Below are positions 50,203 through 59,234 of a stretch of DNA of 64,000 nt, one piece after another. Source of the DNA: Methylotenera_A sp046594915 (lineage in GTDB: Bacteria > Pseudomonadota > Gammaproteobacteria > Burkholderiales > Methylophilaceae); assembly GCA_046594915.1 (NCBI GenBank), contig JBKJRC010000013.1:1-64000 (forward strand), written 5' to 3'. Below the pieces are notes generated by a model. It made no database searches and had not been told where the DNA came from. It saw nothing but the letters and a program-made list of their open reading frames with translations. The translations under genes and the position numbers were made by a program. Each line of letters starts with the position of its first letter. The first letter of the stretch is position 1.

Positions 50203-51870
50203 TTATCCTGCACAACAGGATAACTGTTTCACATCCTTAAAGAAGGTCAAGGCACACAACTTGAGCCCTTCTACCATCGTCAAGTAAGGAAATAATTCTT
50301 GGGTTAAACTTTGGACGGTCATGCGGTGACGGATGGCGAGTACAGCAGTTTGAATCATTTCACTCGCCTCTGCCGCTAATATTTGCACACCAACAATTCG
50401 ACCAGTTTCTTGTTCAGCGACGATTTTAATAAATCCCGTTGTATCAAAATTGGCCAATGCACGTGGTACATTTTCAAGGCCTAATTTTCGACTTTCAACT
50501 TTTAAACCTTCTGCCCTCGCCTGTTGTTCTGTCAGGCCAACGGTAGCGACTTGTGGGTCGCTAAAAATCACTGCCGGCATGGTCAGAAGATCTAATGATG
50601 CTTCATTCCCTAACATATTGCGTGCCGCTATTTTCCCAGATGCAGCGGCCACGTAGACGTATTGCGGTAATGTGGTGCAATCACCTACGGCAAAGATATT
50701 CGGTGAAGAAGAACGCATGTGTGGATCGACAATGACTTCACCCTGTGAGGTCATCTTCACTGCAATAGTTTCCAAGCCTAAATCTGTTGTATTGGGTGTG
50801 CGCCCAGCGGCAACAAATAGCTGGTTTCCACTTATGGCCTGGTCACCCACAGTCAATTGAAACATTTGGTTCTCATACTTTACATGATCAACAATTGCGT
50901 GAGTCATGACGACCATACCCTCAGCTACAAGGGCTTTTTGCAAGGTGTCTGCAATGTCAGGGTCTTCTTGAGAGAGCAAAGTTGAGCGTGCTAGCATGGT
51001 CACTTTGGCACCTAGTCGTAAAAACGCTTGTGCAATCTCAACGGCCACTACAGATGCCCCCAACACAATCAGATGTTTAGGTATTTCTGTGGCGATGAGT
51101 GCCGTTGTAGAAGTCCAATAAGGCGTATCCGCTAAGCCAGCAATGGGTGGTAACGCTGGACTACGTCCTGTAGCAATTAGAAAGCGCTCTGCTGTCATTA
51201 TTTGCTTAGTGCCGTCTTCTTTTGTCACGATGACAGTATTGGCGTCTTTGAAACGTGCACGCCCTTTGATTAAATTAATCTCCGGATTACTCTCAAGAAT
51301 AGATTCGTACTTCTCATGACGCAATTCATCAACCCTTGCCTGCTGCTGTACCACCAGTTTTGCACGATCAATGCTGGGCACATGTTTTTCAATGCCAGAG
51401 AACGGATGATGTGCTTGCTGATGCGCCATTTGTGCCGCTCGAATCATGATTTTGGAAGGTACGCAGCCTACATTGACGCAAGTGCCACCAATCGTACCCG
51501 CTTCAATCATAGTAACTTGCGCGCCCAGATCTTTGGCTTCCAGTGCTGCTGCAAATGCGGCCGAACCACTGCCGATGATGACAATGTTGAGTGGTTTATG
51601 ACGCGACTTTACTGTTGCTGGTAATGCTGCTGATGGCGTGTCATCCAATGCGGCGCTATTTAATTCAGCATTATAGCCAGCAGTTTGGACGGTTTTGATC
51701 AGCGTTTTAACATTAATATCCGTTTCAGGTTTTACTGTTACTTGCGCTAGTTTCTTGGCATAAGATACTGATGCGTTATGCACACCTGCTACTTTTGATA
51801 AAGCGGCTTCAAGAGTGCTTGCACAGTGATCACACGTCATACCACTAATGTTGAGATTGATTGCGTTCAT
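50203..51870 (-). CDS. merA: Mercuric reductase MerA with N-terminal HMA domain
   Basis: Flavoprotein that reduces Hg(II) to volatile Hg(0) with NADPH in the cytoplasm. It has 555 residues: an N-terminal HMA metal-binding domain (GMTCDHCAST, C13/C16), then the reductase core with FAD motif IVIIGSGSAAFAAALEAKDLGAQV, redox-active GGTCVNVGCVPSKI (C131, C136), and the C-terminal Hg-binding pair LSCCAG (C552, C553). All cysteines needed for function are present. Last gene of the merT-merP-merA operon. Confidence 0.97.
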   Translation of the reverse strand: MNAINLNISGMTCDHCASTLEAALSKVAGVHNASVSYAKKLAQVTVKPETDINVKTLIKTVQTAGYNAELNSAALDDTPSAALPATVKSRHKPLNIVIIGSGSAAFAAALEAKDLGAQVTMIEAGTIGGTCVNVGCVPSKIMIRAAQMAHQQAHHPFSGIEKHVPSIDRAKLVVQQQARVDELRHEKYESILESNPEINLIKGRARFKDANTVIVTKEDGTKQIMTAERFLIATGRSPALPPIAGLADTPYWTSTTALIATEIPKHLIVLGASVVAVEIAQAFLRLGAKVTMLARSTLLSQEDPDIADTLQKALVAEGMVVMTHAIVDHVKYENQMFQLTVGDQAISGNQLFVAAGRTPNTTDLGLETIAVKMTSQGEVIVDPHMRSSSPNIFAVGDCTTLPQYVYVAAASGKIAARNMLGNEASLDLLTMPAVIFSDPQVATVGLTEQQARAEGLKVESRKLGLENVPRALANFDTTGFIKIVAEQETGRIVGVQILAAEASEMIQTAVLAIRHRMTVQSLTQELFPYLTMVEGLKLCALTFFKDVKQLSCCAG

Positions 51871-51871
51871 A

Positions 51872-52180
51872 TTAACGAGTCTTTTTTAAGGATGTGTTAA
51901 TTACAGTGGATGGGTAACCAGCATGCGCCGTGGCATCGGTCAGCTTTTGCAAAGTGGTTTGGGTATCGTCGAAGCTGACCACTGCCTGCTTAAGTTTAAG
52001 GTTGGTTGTGACCTGCTGCACACCCTTAACTTTACTAAGCGCTTTCTTGACGGTGACAGGACAAGAAGAACACGTCATGCCGGCCACCTCAAGTGTGACT
52101 TGCTGATTTGCCGCGTATGTAAAAATTGAAGTGCTCAACGCAGTCACAAATGCGGTGGTTAAAATAATGGATTTCAACAT
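51872..52180 (-). CDS. merP: Periplasmic mercury-binding protein MerP
   Basis: A 102-residue secreted HMA-domain protein with signal peptide (MLKSIILTTAFVTALSTSIFTYAA) and the Hg ligands GMTCSSC (C37, C40). It passes Hg(II) to MerT. I start at the ATG 52180, which yields the clean signal; the open frame extends 17 codons further but overlaps the end of merT. Confidence 0.95.
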   Translation of the reverse strand: MLKSIILTTAFVTALSTSIFTYAANQQVTLEVAGMTCSSCPVTVKKALSKVKGVQQVTTNLKLKQAVVSFDDTQTTLQKLTDATAHAGYPSTVINTSLKKTR

Positions 52181-52190
52181 GGATAATTTC

Positions 52191-52547
52191 CTATTCAAGA
52201 AAGGTAACGAAATAAGGATAAAGTAGAGCAATCAACACCAGCACAGACACTAGCCAAAATATAATGCGATAGTTTCTGTTGGTCTGTGGTTTGGCACACA
52301 ATGTATTCGGTAAACAATCATTTGCAGGCTTTGCTGAATAGATGTTGCGATAGGCCAAAGCCATGCAGATGAAAGCAATGCCGATGAAGATGGGTCTATA
52401 CGGTTCGAGCAGCGTCAGATTCGATATCCAAGCGCCGCCAATACTTAAGCTGATTAAAATCAGTGGTCCTAAACAACAAGCAGAAGCTGCAATGGCAGCG
52501 ACAGCACCACCAATGAGCGTGGTATTGGCTAATTTATCTTGTGCCAT
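52191..52547 (-). CDS. merT: Mercuric ion transporter MerT
   Basis: A 118-residue inner-membrane protein with three predicted helices. The first carries the Cys pair AASACCLGPL (C24, C25), and the cytoplasmic loop holds a second pair, NDCLPNTLC (C78, C84), as in canonical MerT. First gene of the mer operon, 16 bases after... its start lies 31 bases beyond the promoter -10 region at 52578. Confidence 0.95.
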   Translation of the reverse strand: MAQDKLANTTLIGGAVAAIAASACCLGPLILISLSIGGAWISNLTLLEPYRPIFIGIAFICMALAYRNIYSAKPANDCLPNTLCAKPQTNRNYRIIFWLVSVLVLIALLYPYFVTFLE

Positions 52548-52577
52548 AAAATCTCCATCTGTAGAATTAAAAGCGTA

Positions 52578-52609
52578 CTATAAAGGCTGTACTATAGTAC
52601 GATGTCAAG
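52578..52609 (-). promoter_or_regulatory. mer operator-promoter (merTPA)
   Basis: Minus-strand TTGACA (52609-52604) and TATAGT (52583-52578) are separated by 20 bases, the overlong spacing MerR-type activators correct by untwisting. The spacer holds the perfect palindrome GTACTATAGTAC (52590-52601). The divergent merR is presumably expressed from the same region. Confidence 0.85.
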
Positions 52610-52638
52610 CTGTTTTAGGATTTATTCAAGGCAATGTG

Positions 52639-53037
52639 ATGCAATCAAAATTAACCATCGGCAAAGTAGCCAAAGCAGCTGCCGTCAATATTGAAACGAT
52701 CCGGTTTTATCAGCGTAAAGGCTTAATCGCAGAACCGCCTAAAGTATTAGGTGGCTTTCGTTATTACTCAGAAAAATGCATTGAGCACATACATTTTATT
52801 AAACGCGCACAGGCGATTGGTTTTACGCTAGAGGAGATTAAAGCGTTACTAGACATGCAAGCTTGTGATGCTTGCCAGCAAACGCACGATGCCTCATTGA
52901 TCAAATTAAATATGGTGAATGCCAGAATCGCTGAACTTGAGCGTATCCGCGAAACGCTTCAAGAGCTGATTGGAAAATGCGAAAAAGACAATTACGCGAC
53001 AGCCTGTCCAATTATTGATTCTTTGCAACAACACTAG
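52639..53037 (+). CDS. merR: Mercury-responsive regulator MerR
   Basis: A 132-residue activator/repressor: winged-helix TIGKVAKAAAVNIETIRFYQRKGLIAEPPKVLGGFRYYSE, dimer helix, and the Hg-binding cysteines C79, C114 and C123 (CDACQ, IGKCEKD, ATACPI), matching the MerR triad. The start is the ATG 52639; the open frame continues back through the promoter but cannot be coding there. Divergent from merTPA. Confidence 0.95.
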   Translation: MQSKLTIGKVAKAAAVNIETIRFYQRKGLIAEPPKVLGGFRYYSEKCIEHIHFIKRAQAIGFTLEEIKALLDMQACDACQQTHDASLIKLNMVNARIAELERIRETLQELIGKCEKDNYATACPIIDSLQQH

Positions 53038-53170
53038 TCGGGGCGGTGCGGCTGGTTTCTGTATTCAGATAAAGGATAAGCATCTGGTAGGTTAAAGCGC
53101 TTTAAATATCGAATATGTCAATTTTTAGAAATGACCACATCCATTTGGTAGCATTACCCAAAAATCATCC

Positions 53171-53186
53171 TTTGTCCAGGGACAAA
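53171..53186 (-). terminator. hairpin downstream of prfA
   Basis: TTTGTCC-AG-GGACAAA, a 7-base perfect stem in the 269-base gap between merR and prfA. T-rich sequence follows on the minus strand after a few bases, so a weak terminator of hemA-prfA is possible. Nothing else is recognised in the gap. Confidence 0.4.
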
Positions 53187-53306
53187 ATCCCCCAACAGCG
53201 GACTTGAAATTGTTGCTTAGCATGTGTTTCAAGTTGTGAGCAATACCATGTCATATTGGTGAGAATACCGATGCACTTTCGCCCACATCCAAAATGGTTA
53301 AGGCGG

Positions 53307-54389
53307 TTAATTATCCTCACCCAAACTCGCCAGTAAATCTGCCTGATGTTCGGCTGATAACGCGCCAATCAGCTCATCCATATCACCTTCTGTAATCGCA
53401 TCAATTTTATATAAGGTTAAATTGATGCGATGATCGGTAATGCGGCCTTGCGGGTAGTTGTAGGTGCGGATGCGCTCACTTCTATCTCCACTGCCAATCA
53501 AGCTTTTACGTTCACTGGCAATTGCGCTGTTTTGTGCATCCACTTGTTTCGATTTAATACGTGCCGCTAAAACGGCTAAGGCTTGCGCTTTGTTGGCATG
53601 CTGGCTGCGGCCTTCCTGACACTCCACCACAATGCCAGTCGGCGCATGCGTAATACGCACAGCGGAATCGGTTTTATTAATATGCTGGCCACCTGCGCCA
53701 GATGCTCTATAAGTATCAATGCGAATATCGGCTGGATTGATGATGGTATCGTTGATTTCATCTGCTTCTGCCAGCACAGCAACTGTGCATGCGCTGGTGT
53801 GAATGCGGCCTTGCGTTTCGGTATCTGGCACGCGTTGCACACGGTGTACGCCCGATTCAAACTTCATTTTAGAATAGGCGCCGTAACCTTCAATTTTGGC
53901 GATAATTTCCTTGTAGCCGCCCACTTCTGATTCGTTTGCCGACATAATCTCGACCTTCCATTTTTGGCGATCGGCATAGCGGCTATACATGCGATATAAA
54001 TCGCCGCAAAACAAGCCAGATTCGTCTCCACCCGTACCTGCACGAATTTCTAAGAAGATATTTTTATCGTCATTGGGGTCTTTTGGCAGTAATAATTTTT
54101 GTAAATCCAGCTCTACTTTTTCCAGCGTTGCCTTGCCGTTATCGATTTCTTCCTGCGCAAACTCTTTCATGTCAGGGTCGCTTAACATGTTTTGCGCTTC
54201 TTTTATATCGGCTTCGGCTTTTTCATACAAATGATATTGCTCAACGATTGGCGTAATTTCGGCGTGTTCTTGGGTAATTTTTCGATAATTATCCATATTA
54301 TTGGTCACACCTTCACTGCTCATTAGGCGATTTAGTTCTTCTAAGCGCTCGCTTAAAGTAGCGAGCTTTCTAATCATGCTGGGTTTCAT
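53307..54389 (-). CDS. prfA: Peptide chain release factor 1
   Basis: Terminates translation at UAA and UAG. It has 360 residues. The stop-codon recognition region contains the motif variants typical of RF1 (VHRVQRVPDTETQGRIHTSACTVAVL), and the catalytic YRASGAGGQHINKTDSAVRITH carries GGQ, the target of PrmC methylation. Follows hemA at 40 bases, the usual hemA-prfA pairing. Confidence 0.97.
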   Translation of the reverse strand: MKPSMIRKLATLSERLEELNRLMSSEGVTNNMDNYRKITQEHAEITPIVEQYHLYEKAEADIKEAQNMLSDPDMKEFAQEEIDNGKATLEKVELDLQKLLLPKDPNDDKNIFLEIRAGTGGDESGLFCGDLYRMYSRYADRQKWKVEIMSANESEVGGYKEIIAKIEGYGAYSKMKFESGVHRVQRVPDTETQGRIHTSACTVAVLAEADEINDTIINPADIRIDTYRASGAGGQHINKTDSAVRITHAPTGIVVECQEGRSQHANKAQALAVLAARIKSKQVDAQNSAIASERKSLIGSGDRSERIRTYNYPQGRITDHRINLTLYKIDAITEGDMDELIGALSAEHQADLLASLGEDN

Positions 54390-54429
54390 GCTAGGTTTCT
54401 TTTTTTTAAGGTATTTTAAGTGTTAAGTA

Positions 54430-55689
54430 TTAGTTTTTAATATGGTACAACTGGCGCAATAACTGTTCCAATCGCGCGTGCTCATCGCCATGTGCAGCAT
54501 TAAGCGCGTGGCTAGGCGCGTGCAAAAACTTGTTGGTCAGCGCGTTACTCAATATATCCAGCACAATGGCGGGATTTTCGCCTTTTTGAATCAACTTAAG
54601 CGCTTTTTCTAGCTCATTTAATCGCACTGCTTCTGCCTGATCACGCAAGGCTTTAATGGTTGGCACCGCATCGCGTTTTTTCAGCCACTGCATAAAGCCT
54701 TCAACGCGCGCAGCCACAATCATTTCAGCATTAATCGCTGCTTCCTGGCGATTTTCCATGCCATCATTCACCACTTGCGCTAAATCGTCCACGCTGTATA
54801 AAAAAACATCATCCAATTGCGCCACTTCTGGCTCAATATCGCGCGGCACGGCTAAATCAACCATAAACATCGGGCGATGACGACGCGCTTTAATCGCGCG
54901 CTCTACCATGCCCAAACCCACAATCGGCAACTGGCTGGCAGTGCTGGTAATCACAATATCAAATTCGGCAAAACGTGCCGGCAAATCGTTAAGTAAAATC
55001 GCCTCGGCATGAATGTTTTGTGCAGCGATTTTTGTGGCCAATTGTGCGCCGCGCTCAATGGTGCGATTGGCCACAGTGATCGATTTGGGGCGTTGCGCGG
55101 CAAAATGATCTGCGCACAGCTCAATCATTTCGCCAGCACCAATCAATAGCACGTTTTGCGCTTTAATATCGCCAAAAATACGTTGTGCCAGTTTAACTGC
55201 CGCCGCCGCCATCGATATCGAACTGCCACCAATATCGGTATTGGTACGCACTTCTTTGGCCACTTCAAACGTGCGTTGAAACAATTTATGCAACAACGTG
55301 CCTAGCGTGCCTGCATCTTGCGCGATTTTTACCGATTGCTTAAATTGACCTAGAATCTGCGGCTCGCCCAGCACCATGCTATCTAAGCCAGAAGCCACAC
55401 GAAACGCGTGTTTGACTGCTTCTTGATTGCTTAAGGTGTAGGTGTAAGGCTGAATATGCTTAAAATCTAAGCGGTGATAGTGCGCTAGCCAATTTACAAT
55501 TGGCTCGGGCGTGGCCGATTGCACATAAATTTCGGTGCGATTGCAGGTAGATAAAATAGCCGCTTCCGCCACATTTTGTGCGGTTAAATCGCTTAATGCA
55601 TGGCGTAGAATATCGTTGTTAAACGCGACATGTTCACGGATTGAAATAGGGGCAGTGGTGTGATTGACACCAATTGTATAAAGCTGCAT
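54430..55689 (-). CDS. hemA: Glutamyl-tRNA reductase
   Basis: First committed step of tetrapyrrole synthesis, NADPH-dependent. It has 419 residues. Start MQLYTIGVNHTTAPISIREHVAF, catalytic Cys49 in LSTCNRTEIY, FRVASGLDSMVLGEPQILGQ, NADPH loop VLLIGAGEMIELCADHF and a C-terminal dimerisation helix. Divergent from rpe. Confidence 0.97.
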   Translation of the reverse strand: MQLYTIGVNHTTAPISIREHVAFNNDILRHALSDLTAQNVAEAAILSTCNRTEIYVQSATPEPIVNWLAHYHRLDFKHIQPYTYTLSNQEAVKHAFRVASGLDSMVLGEPQILGQFKQSVKIAQDAGTLGTLLHKLFQRTFEVAKEVRTNTDIGGSSISMAAAAVKLAQRIFGDIKAQNVLLIGAGEMIELCADHFAAQRPKSITVANRTIERGAQLATKIAAQNIHAEAILLNDLPARFAEFDIVITSTASQLPIVGLGMVERAIKARRHRPMFMVDLAVPRDIEPEVAQLDDVFLYSVDDLAQVVNDGMENRQEAAINAEMIVAARVEGFMQWLKKRDAVPTIKALRDQAEAVRLNELEKALKLIQKGENPAIVLDILSNALTNKFLHAPSHALNAAHGDEHARLEQLLRQLYHIKN

Positions 55690-55869
55690 TGTGTAATTTT
55701 GAAGTATCAGCTTATGTTAAGCAAGAAATAGCGTTAAAATAACGGTTTACAATCAATTTGGTTACGCTTAAATTTGGTGGCCCTTAAATTTATGGACACT
55801 TAAATTGAGCCTGACTTAATTAAAATAATTTACTATTTAAATGGATATAGGAAATATTGGATAGCTACC

Positions 55870-56577
55870 ATGGATAAAACTTATAGAATTGCCCCTAGTA
55901 TTCTTTCTGCAAACTTTGCCAAACTCGGCCAGGAGATTGAAGATGTGATTAACTCAGGTACCGATATTGTGCATTTTGATGTGATGGACAACCATTACGT
56001 GCCAAACTTAACCATCGGGCCTTTGGTGTGTGACGCCATTCGCGAGACGGCGCAAAAAGTGGGCGCATTAATCGATGTGCATTTAATGGTTAAGCCGGTC
56101 GACCGCATTATTCCTGATTTTGCCAAAGCCGGCGCGAATATTATTACCTTTCACCCAGAAGCTTCTGACCACATTGACCGCAGCTTGGCGATGGTGCGTG
56201 ATTTAGGCTGTAAATCTGGCCTGGTATTTAACCCAGCAACACCGCTACACTATTTAGACCATGTGATGGACAAGGTGGACATGATCCTTTTCATGAGTGT
56301 AAATCCTGGTTTTGGTGGTCAAAAATTTATTCCAGAAACGTTAGAAAAACTCAAACTCGCCCGCGCGCGCATCGATGCTTATTATGAAAAAACTGGTCGT
56401 CAAATCTGGCTTGAAGTAGATGGCGGAGTTAACGCTCAAAACATTGCCGAAATTGCGCGAGCAGGGGCTGATACATTTGTAGCAGGTAGCGCAATTTTTG
56501 GTGCGCCGGGTGAGAATGACAGAAACCGTTACGATACGGTAGTCAGCGCGATGCGTGCTTCGTTAGCGAGTGTTTAA
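55870..56577 (+). CDS. rpe: Ribulose-phosphate 3-epimerase
   Basis: Interconverts ribulose-5-P and xylulose-5-P (pentose phosphate/ribulose monophosphate pathways; relevant to formaldehyde assimilation in methylotrophs). It has 235 residues, TIM barrel: APSILSANFAKLGQEIEDV, HFDVMDNHYVPNLTIGP, LIDVHLMVKPVDR, MSVNPGFGGQKFIPETLEKL and LEVDGGVNAQNI, with metal-binding His and Asp in place. rpe-gph-trpE is a standard order. Confidence 0.97.
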   Translation: MDKTYRIAPSILSANFAKLGQEIEDVINSGTDIVHFDVMDNHYVPNLTIGPLVCDAIRETAQKVGALIDVHLMVKPVDRIIPDFAKAGANIITFHPEASDHIDRSLAMVRDLGCKSGLVFNPATPLHYLDHVMDKVDMILFMSVNPGFGGQKFIPETLEKLKLARARIDAYYEKTGRQIWLEVDGGVNAQNIAEIARAGADTFVAGSAIFGAPGENDRNRYDTVVSAMRASLASV

Positions 56578-56726
56578 AAATTAAGAGATCGAAACAACAC
56601 CTTATTCTGGATATCGTTGTTACACTGAAATTAATTACTCACCTACTTTTTGTATGCTTCGTATTTAATTTCTGTACACGCCTAGTCTTGTTTAGATATT
56701 TTAATTTTTTAAAGTGTTAACTAGCT

Positions 56727-57434
56727 TTGAAATTTAAGGTAAAAGCCGTCATGATCGATCTTGACGGCACCTTGATTCACACCGCGCCTGAAATCGCACG
56801 CGCGGCAAATCTCATGTTGTCCGCGTTAAATCTGCCTGACTTAACTGCTAAAAAAGTCGAAAATTTCATTGGTGAAGGCGCTGCTAGCTTGATTGTGCGC
56901 TGTTTAGCGCAACAGCTTGATACGGAACCGACACAGGATTTACTAGCTAAAGCAAATCCCTTATTTTTTGACGCTTATGCACAAATCGTGGCAGAAAGTA
57001 AACCTTATCCGCAAGTTGTTGAGGCTTTACAGGCGCTTGAGAAAACAGGCGTGAAAATGGCTTGTATTACCAATAAGCCAAGTGCTTTTACCCTGCCGCT
57101 GCTAGAAAAAAGTGATTTGTTGCGCTATTTTAATGTGGTAGTTGCGGGCGATACTTTACCCAAAAAGAAACCCGAACCTGATCAGATTTTTTATATTTGT
57201 GAAAAATTTTCTGTTTTGCCGCATGAAACCGTGTTAATCGGCGATTCTAAAACTGATATTGCAGCGGCACGCAATGCAGGCTGCCGCATATTTGCCGTGC
57301 CTTACGGCTACAATCAAGGGTATAGTATAGATATTGGCTCTGTAGATGCGTTAATTAGTCAATTGAAAGACGCACTAGATTTAATGGATATTGAACAGTC
57401 AGTATCGGGTTTGAATAACAATCACTGCCAATAA
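56727..57434 (+). CDS. gph: Phosphoglycolate phosphatase
   Basis: HAD-superfamily hydrolase that removes 2-phosphoglycolate, 235 residues. Motif I KAVMIDLDGTLIHT (nucleophile Asp), motif II ACITNKP, motif III with Lys in LPKKKPEPDQI, motif IV LIGDSKTDIAAARNAG. Start is TTG 56727 (MKFKVKAVMIDLDGTL), judged from family N-termini; the ATG at 56751 would remove the first strand. A 149-base gap separates it from rpe. Confidence 0.93.
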   Translation: MKFKVKAVMIDLDGTLIHTAPEIARAANLMLSALNLPDLTAKKVENFIGEGAASLIVRCLAQQLDTEPTQDLLAKANPLFFDAYAQIVAESKPYPQVVEALQALEKTGVKMACITNKPSAFTLPLLEKSDLLRYFNVVVAGDTLPKKKPEPDQIFYICEKFSVLPHETVLIGDSKTDIAAARNAGCRIFAVPYGYNQGYSIDIGSVDALISQLKDALDLMDIEQSVSGLNNNHCQ

Positions 57435-57577
57435 TTAAATATGTATTTCCTAAATAACAATGAAACATTAAGTTGGCGATGGTGGCGAGACTTGTAAATA
57501 AAAAGTAGATTAATCATCCACTTATACCTGCAACACCATGTAGACCAAGATAACTGTAGAAACCTTTTAGGAAATTT

Positions 57578-59074
57578 ATGTTTAGCACGATTACCTTAGA
57601 AGAATTCAATGCGCTTAGCGCGCAGGGTTACAACCGCATTCCGCTGGTATTAGAGACTTTTGCAGATTTAGATACACCGCTGTCTTTATATCTCAAACTC
57701 GCCAATCAACCCTTTTCATATCTGCTCGAATCGGTGCAAGGCGGCGAACGTTTTGGTCGATATTCCATTATCGGATTGCCCGCCAAAACGCGAATTGTGG
57801 CATATGGCAATCAAATTCAAGTACTAAACACTGACAATATCATCGAATCTTCATCCGACCTTAACCCGTTAGATTTCGTCAAAAACTATCAATCGCGTTT
57901 TAAAATTCCACCGCCGCATTTAATGCAAAATCAACACCTGCCACGCTTTACTGGCGGCTTAGCTGGCTATTTTGGTTACGAAACAGTGCGTTATATCGAA
58001 AAGCGTTTAGCCAATACCAAAAAGCCAGACGCGATTGAAACGCCAGATATATTGTTAATGGTGTCTGAAGAATTGGCTGTCGTCGATAATCTAACTGGCA
58101 AACTATATTTTATTGTGTACACCAATCCAAGTAACGCAAACGCCTACGAAAATGGACGGAATCGTTTAAGTGATTTGGTTAAAATGTTGCGCAAAACGGT
58201 GGCGATTCCTGCAGCAATTGCCAGTGAAAAATCAGTTGCTACCTCCGAATTTGGTGAAGATAATTTTAAAGCTGCTGTCAAGCGTGCGCAACAATACATT
58301 TTAGATGGCGACATTATGCAAGTGGTTTTAAGCCAGCGCATGTCGCAAACATTCAGCGCGCCGCCACTGTCTTTGTATCGCGCATTGCGTAGCTTAAATC
58401 CTTCGCCTTATATGTTTTATTACGATATGGGCGATCATCATGTGGTTGGTGCATCGCCCGAGATTTTAGTGCGACTTGAAAATGGCACAGTGACTGCAAG
58501 GCCAATTGCAGGTACGCGCCCGCGCGGCAAAACGCGTGATGAAGATTTAGCGCTTTCAGTTGAATTATTAGCCGACCCAAAAGAGCGTGCCGAACATGTG
58601 CAGTTAATGGATCTCGGTCGCAATGATGTGGGTCGCGTCGCTGTCACTGGCTCGGTAAAAGTCACCGATAATATGATGATAGAGCGTTACTCGCACGTGA
58701 TGCATATTGTCAGTAACGTAGAAGGCAAACTCAAACCTGGCATGGATGCAATTGATGTGATTAAAGCCACCTTCCCCGCTGGCACGGTTTCGGGCGCACC
58801 TAAAGTGCGCGCCATGGAAATTATTGATGAGTTGGAACCTAGCAAGCGCGGCATTTACGCAGGCGCCGTAGGTTATTTGGGATTTAATGGCGATATGGAC
58901 GTAGCGATTGCCATTAGAACCGGCGTGATTAAAGATAATAAGCTTTACGTGCAGGCTGGCGCAGGTATTGTGGCAGATTCAGTGCCGCAATCGGAATGGA
59001 TTGAAACACAGAATAAAGCACGTGCAGTATTGCGTGCGGCAGAATTGGTGCAGGCGGGGCTAGATCTTAATTAA
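57578..59074 (+). CDS. trpE: Anthranilate synthase component I
   Basis: Makes anthranilate from chorismate, first step of tryptophan synthesis. It has 498 residues. Feedback site LLES lies in FSYLLESVQGGERFGRYSIIG. Chorismate-binding core includes GDIMQVVLSQRMSQ, SPEILVRLENGTVTARPIAGTRPRGKTRDED, LMDLGRNDVGRVA and FPAGTVSGAPKVRAMEIIDELE. TrpG, its glutaminase partner, is encoded 2.8 kb downstream after a signalling gene. Confidence 0.97.
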   Translation: MFSTITLEEFNALSAQGYNRIPLVLETFADLDTPLSLYLKLANQPFSYLLESVQGGERFGRYSIIGLPAKTRIVAYGNQIQVLNTDNIIESSSDLNPLDFVKNYQSRFKIPPPHLMQNQHLPRFTGGLAGYFGYETVRYIEKRLANTKKPDAIETPDILLMVSEELAVVDNLTGKLYFIVYTNPSNANAYENGRNRLSDLVKMLRKTVAIPAAIASEKSVATSEFGEDNFKAAVKRAQQYILDGDIMQVVLSQRMSQTFSAPPLSLYRALRSLNPSPYMFYYDMGDHHVVGASPEILVRLENGTVTARPIAGTRPRGKTRDEDLALSVELLADPKERAEHVQLMDLGRNDVGRVAVTGSVKVTDNMMIERYSHVMHIVSNVEGKLKPGMDAIDVIKATFPAGTVSGAPKVRAMEIIDELEPSKRGIYAGAVGYLGFNGDMDVAIAIRTGVIKDNKLYVQAGAGIVADSVPQSEWIETQNKARAVLRAAELVQAGLDLN

Positions 59075-59234
59075 TTTAAGTATTAACTAATTGAGGCCCT
59101 AACTTAAGTCAGTTTTTAGCTTAGAATTAGTGTTAACTTTGCTCGATCTTAACTTATATTTTCAGTAGTTATCGCTTCATGGGCAAAAGCTTAATGAAAT
59201 CGGGTTGGCATAAAATGAATGCAACGTCACGACC

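Noticed and set aside
52363..52638. N-terminal extension of MerR
   Set aside because: It would run through merT and the mer promoter; the family start and ribosome site are at 52639.
53038..53306. Possible small gene between merR and prfA
   Set aside because: Only a short frame without a ribosome site that overlaps prfA; nothing recognisable beyond one hairpin.
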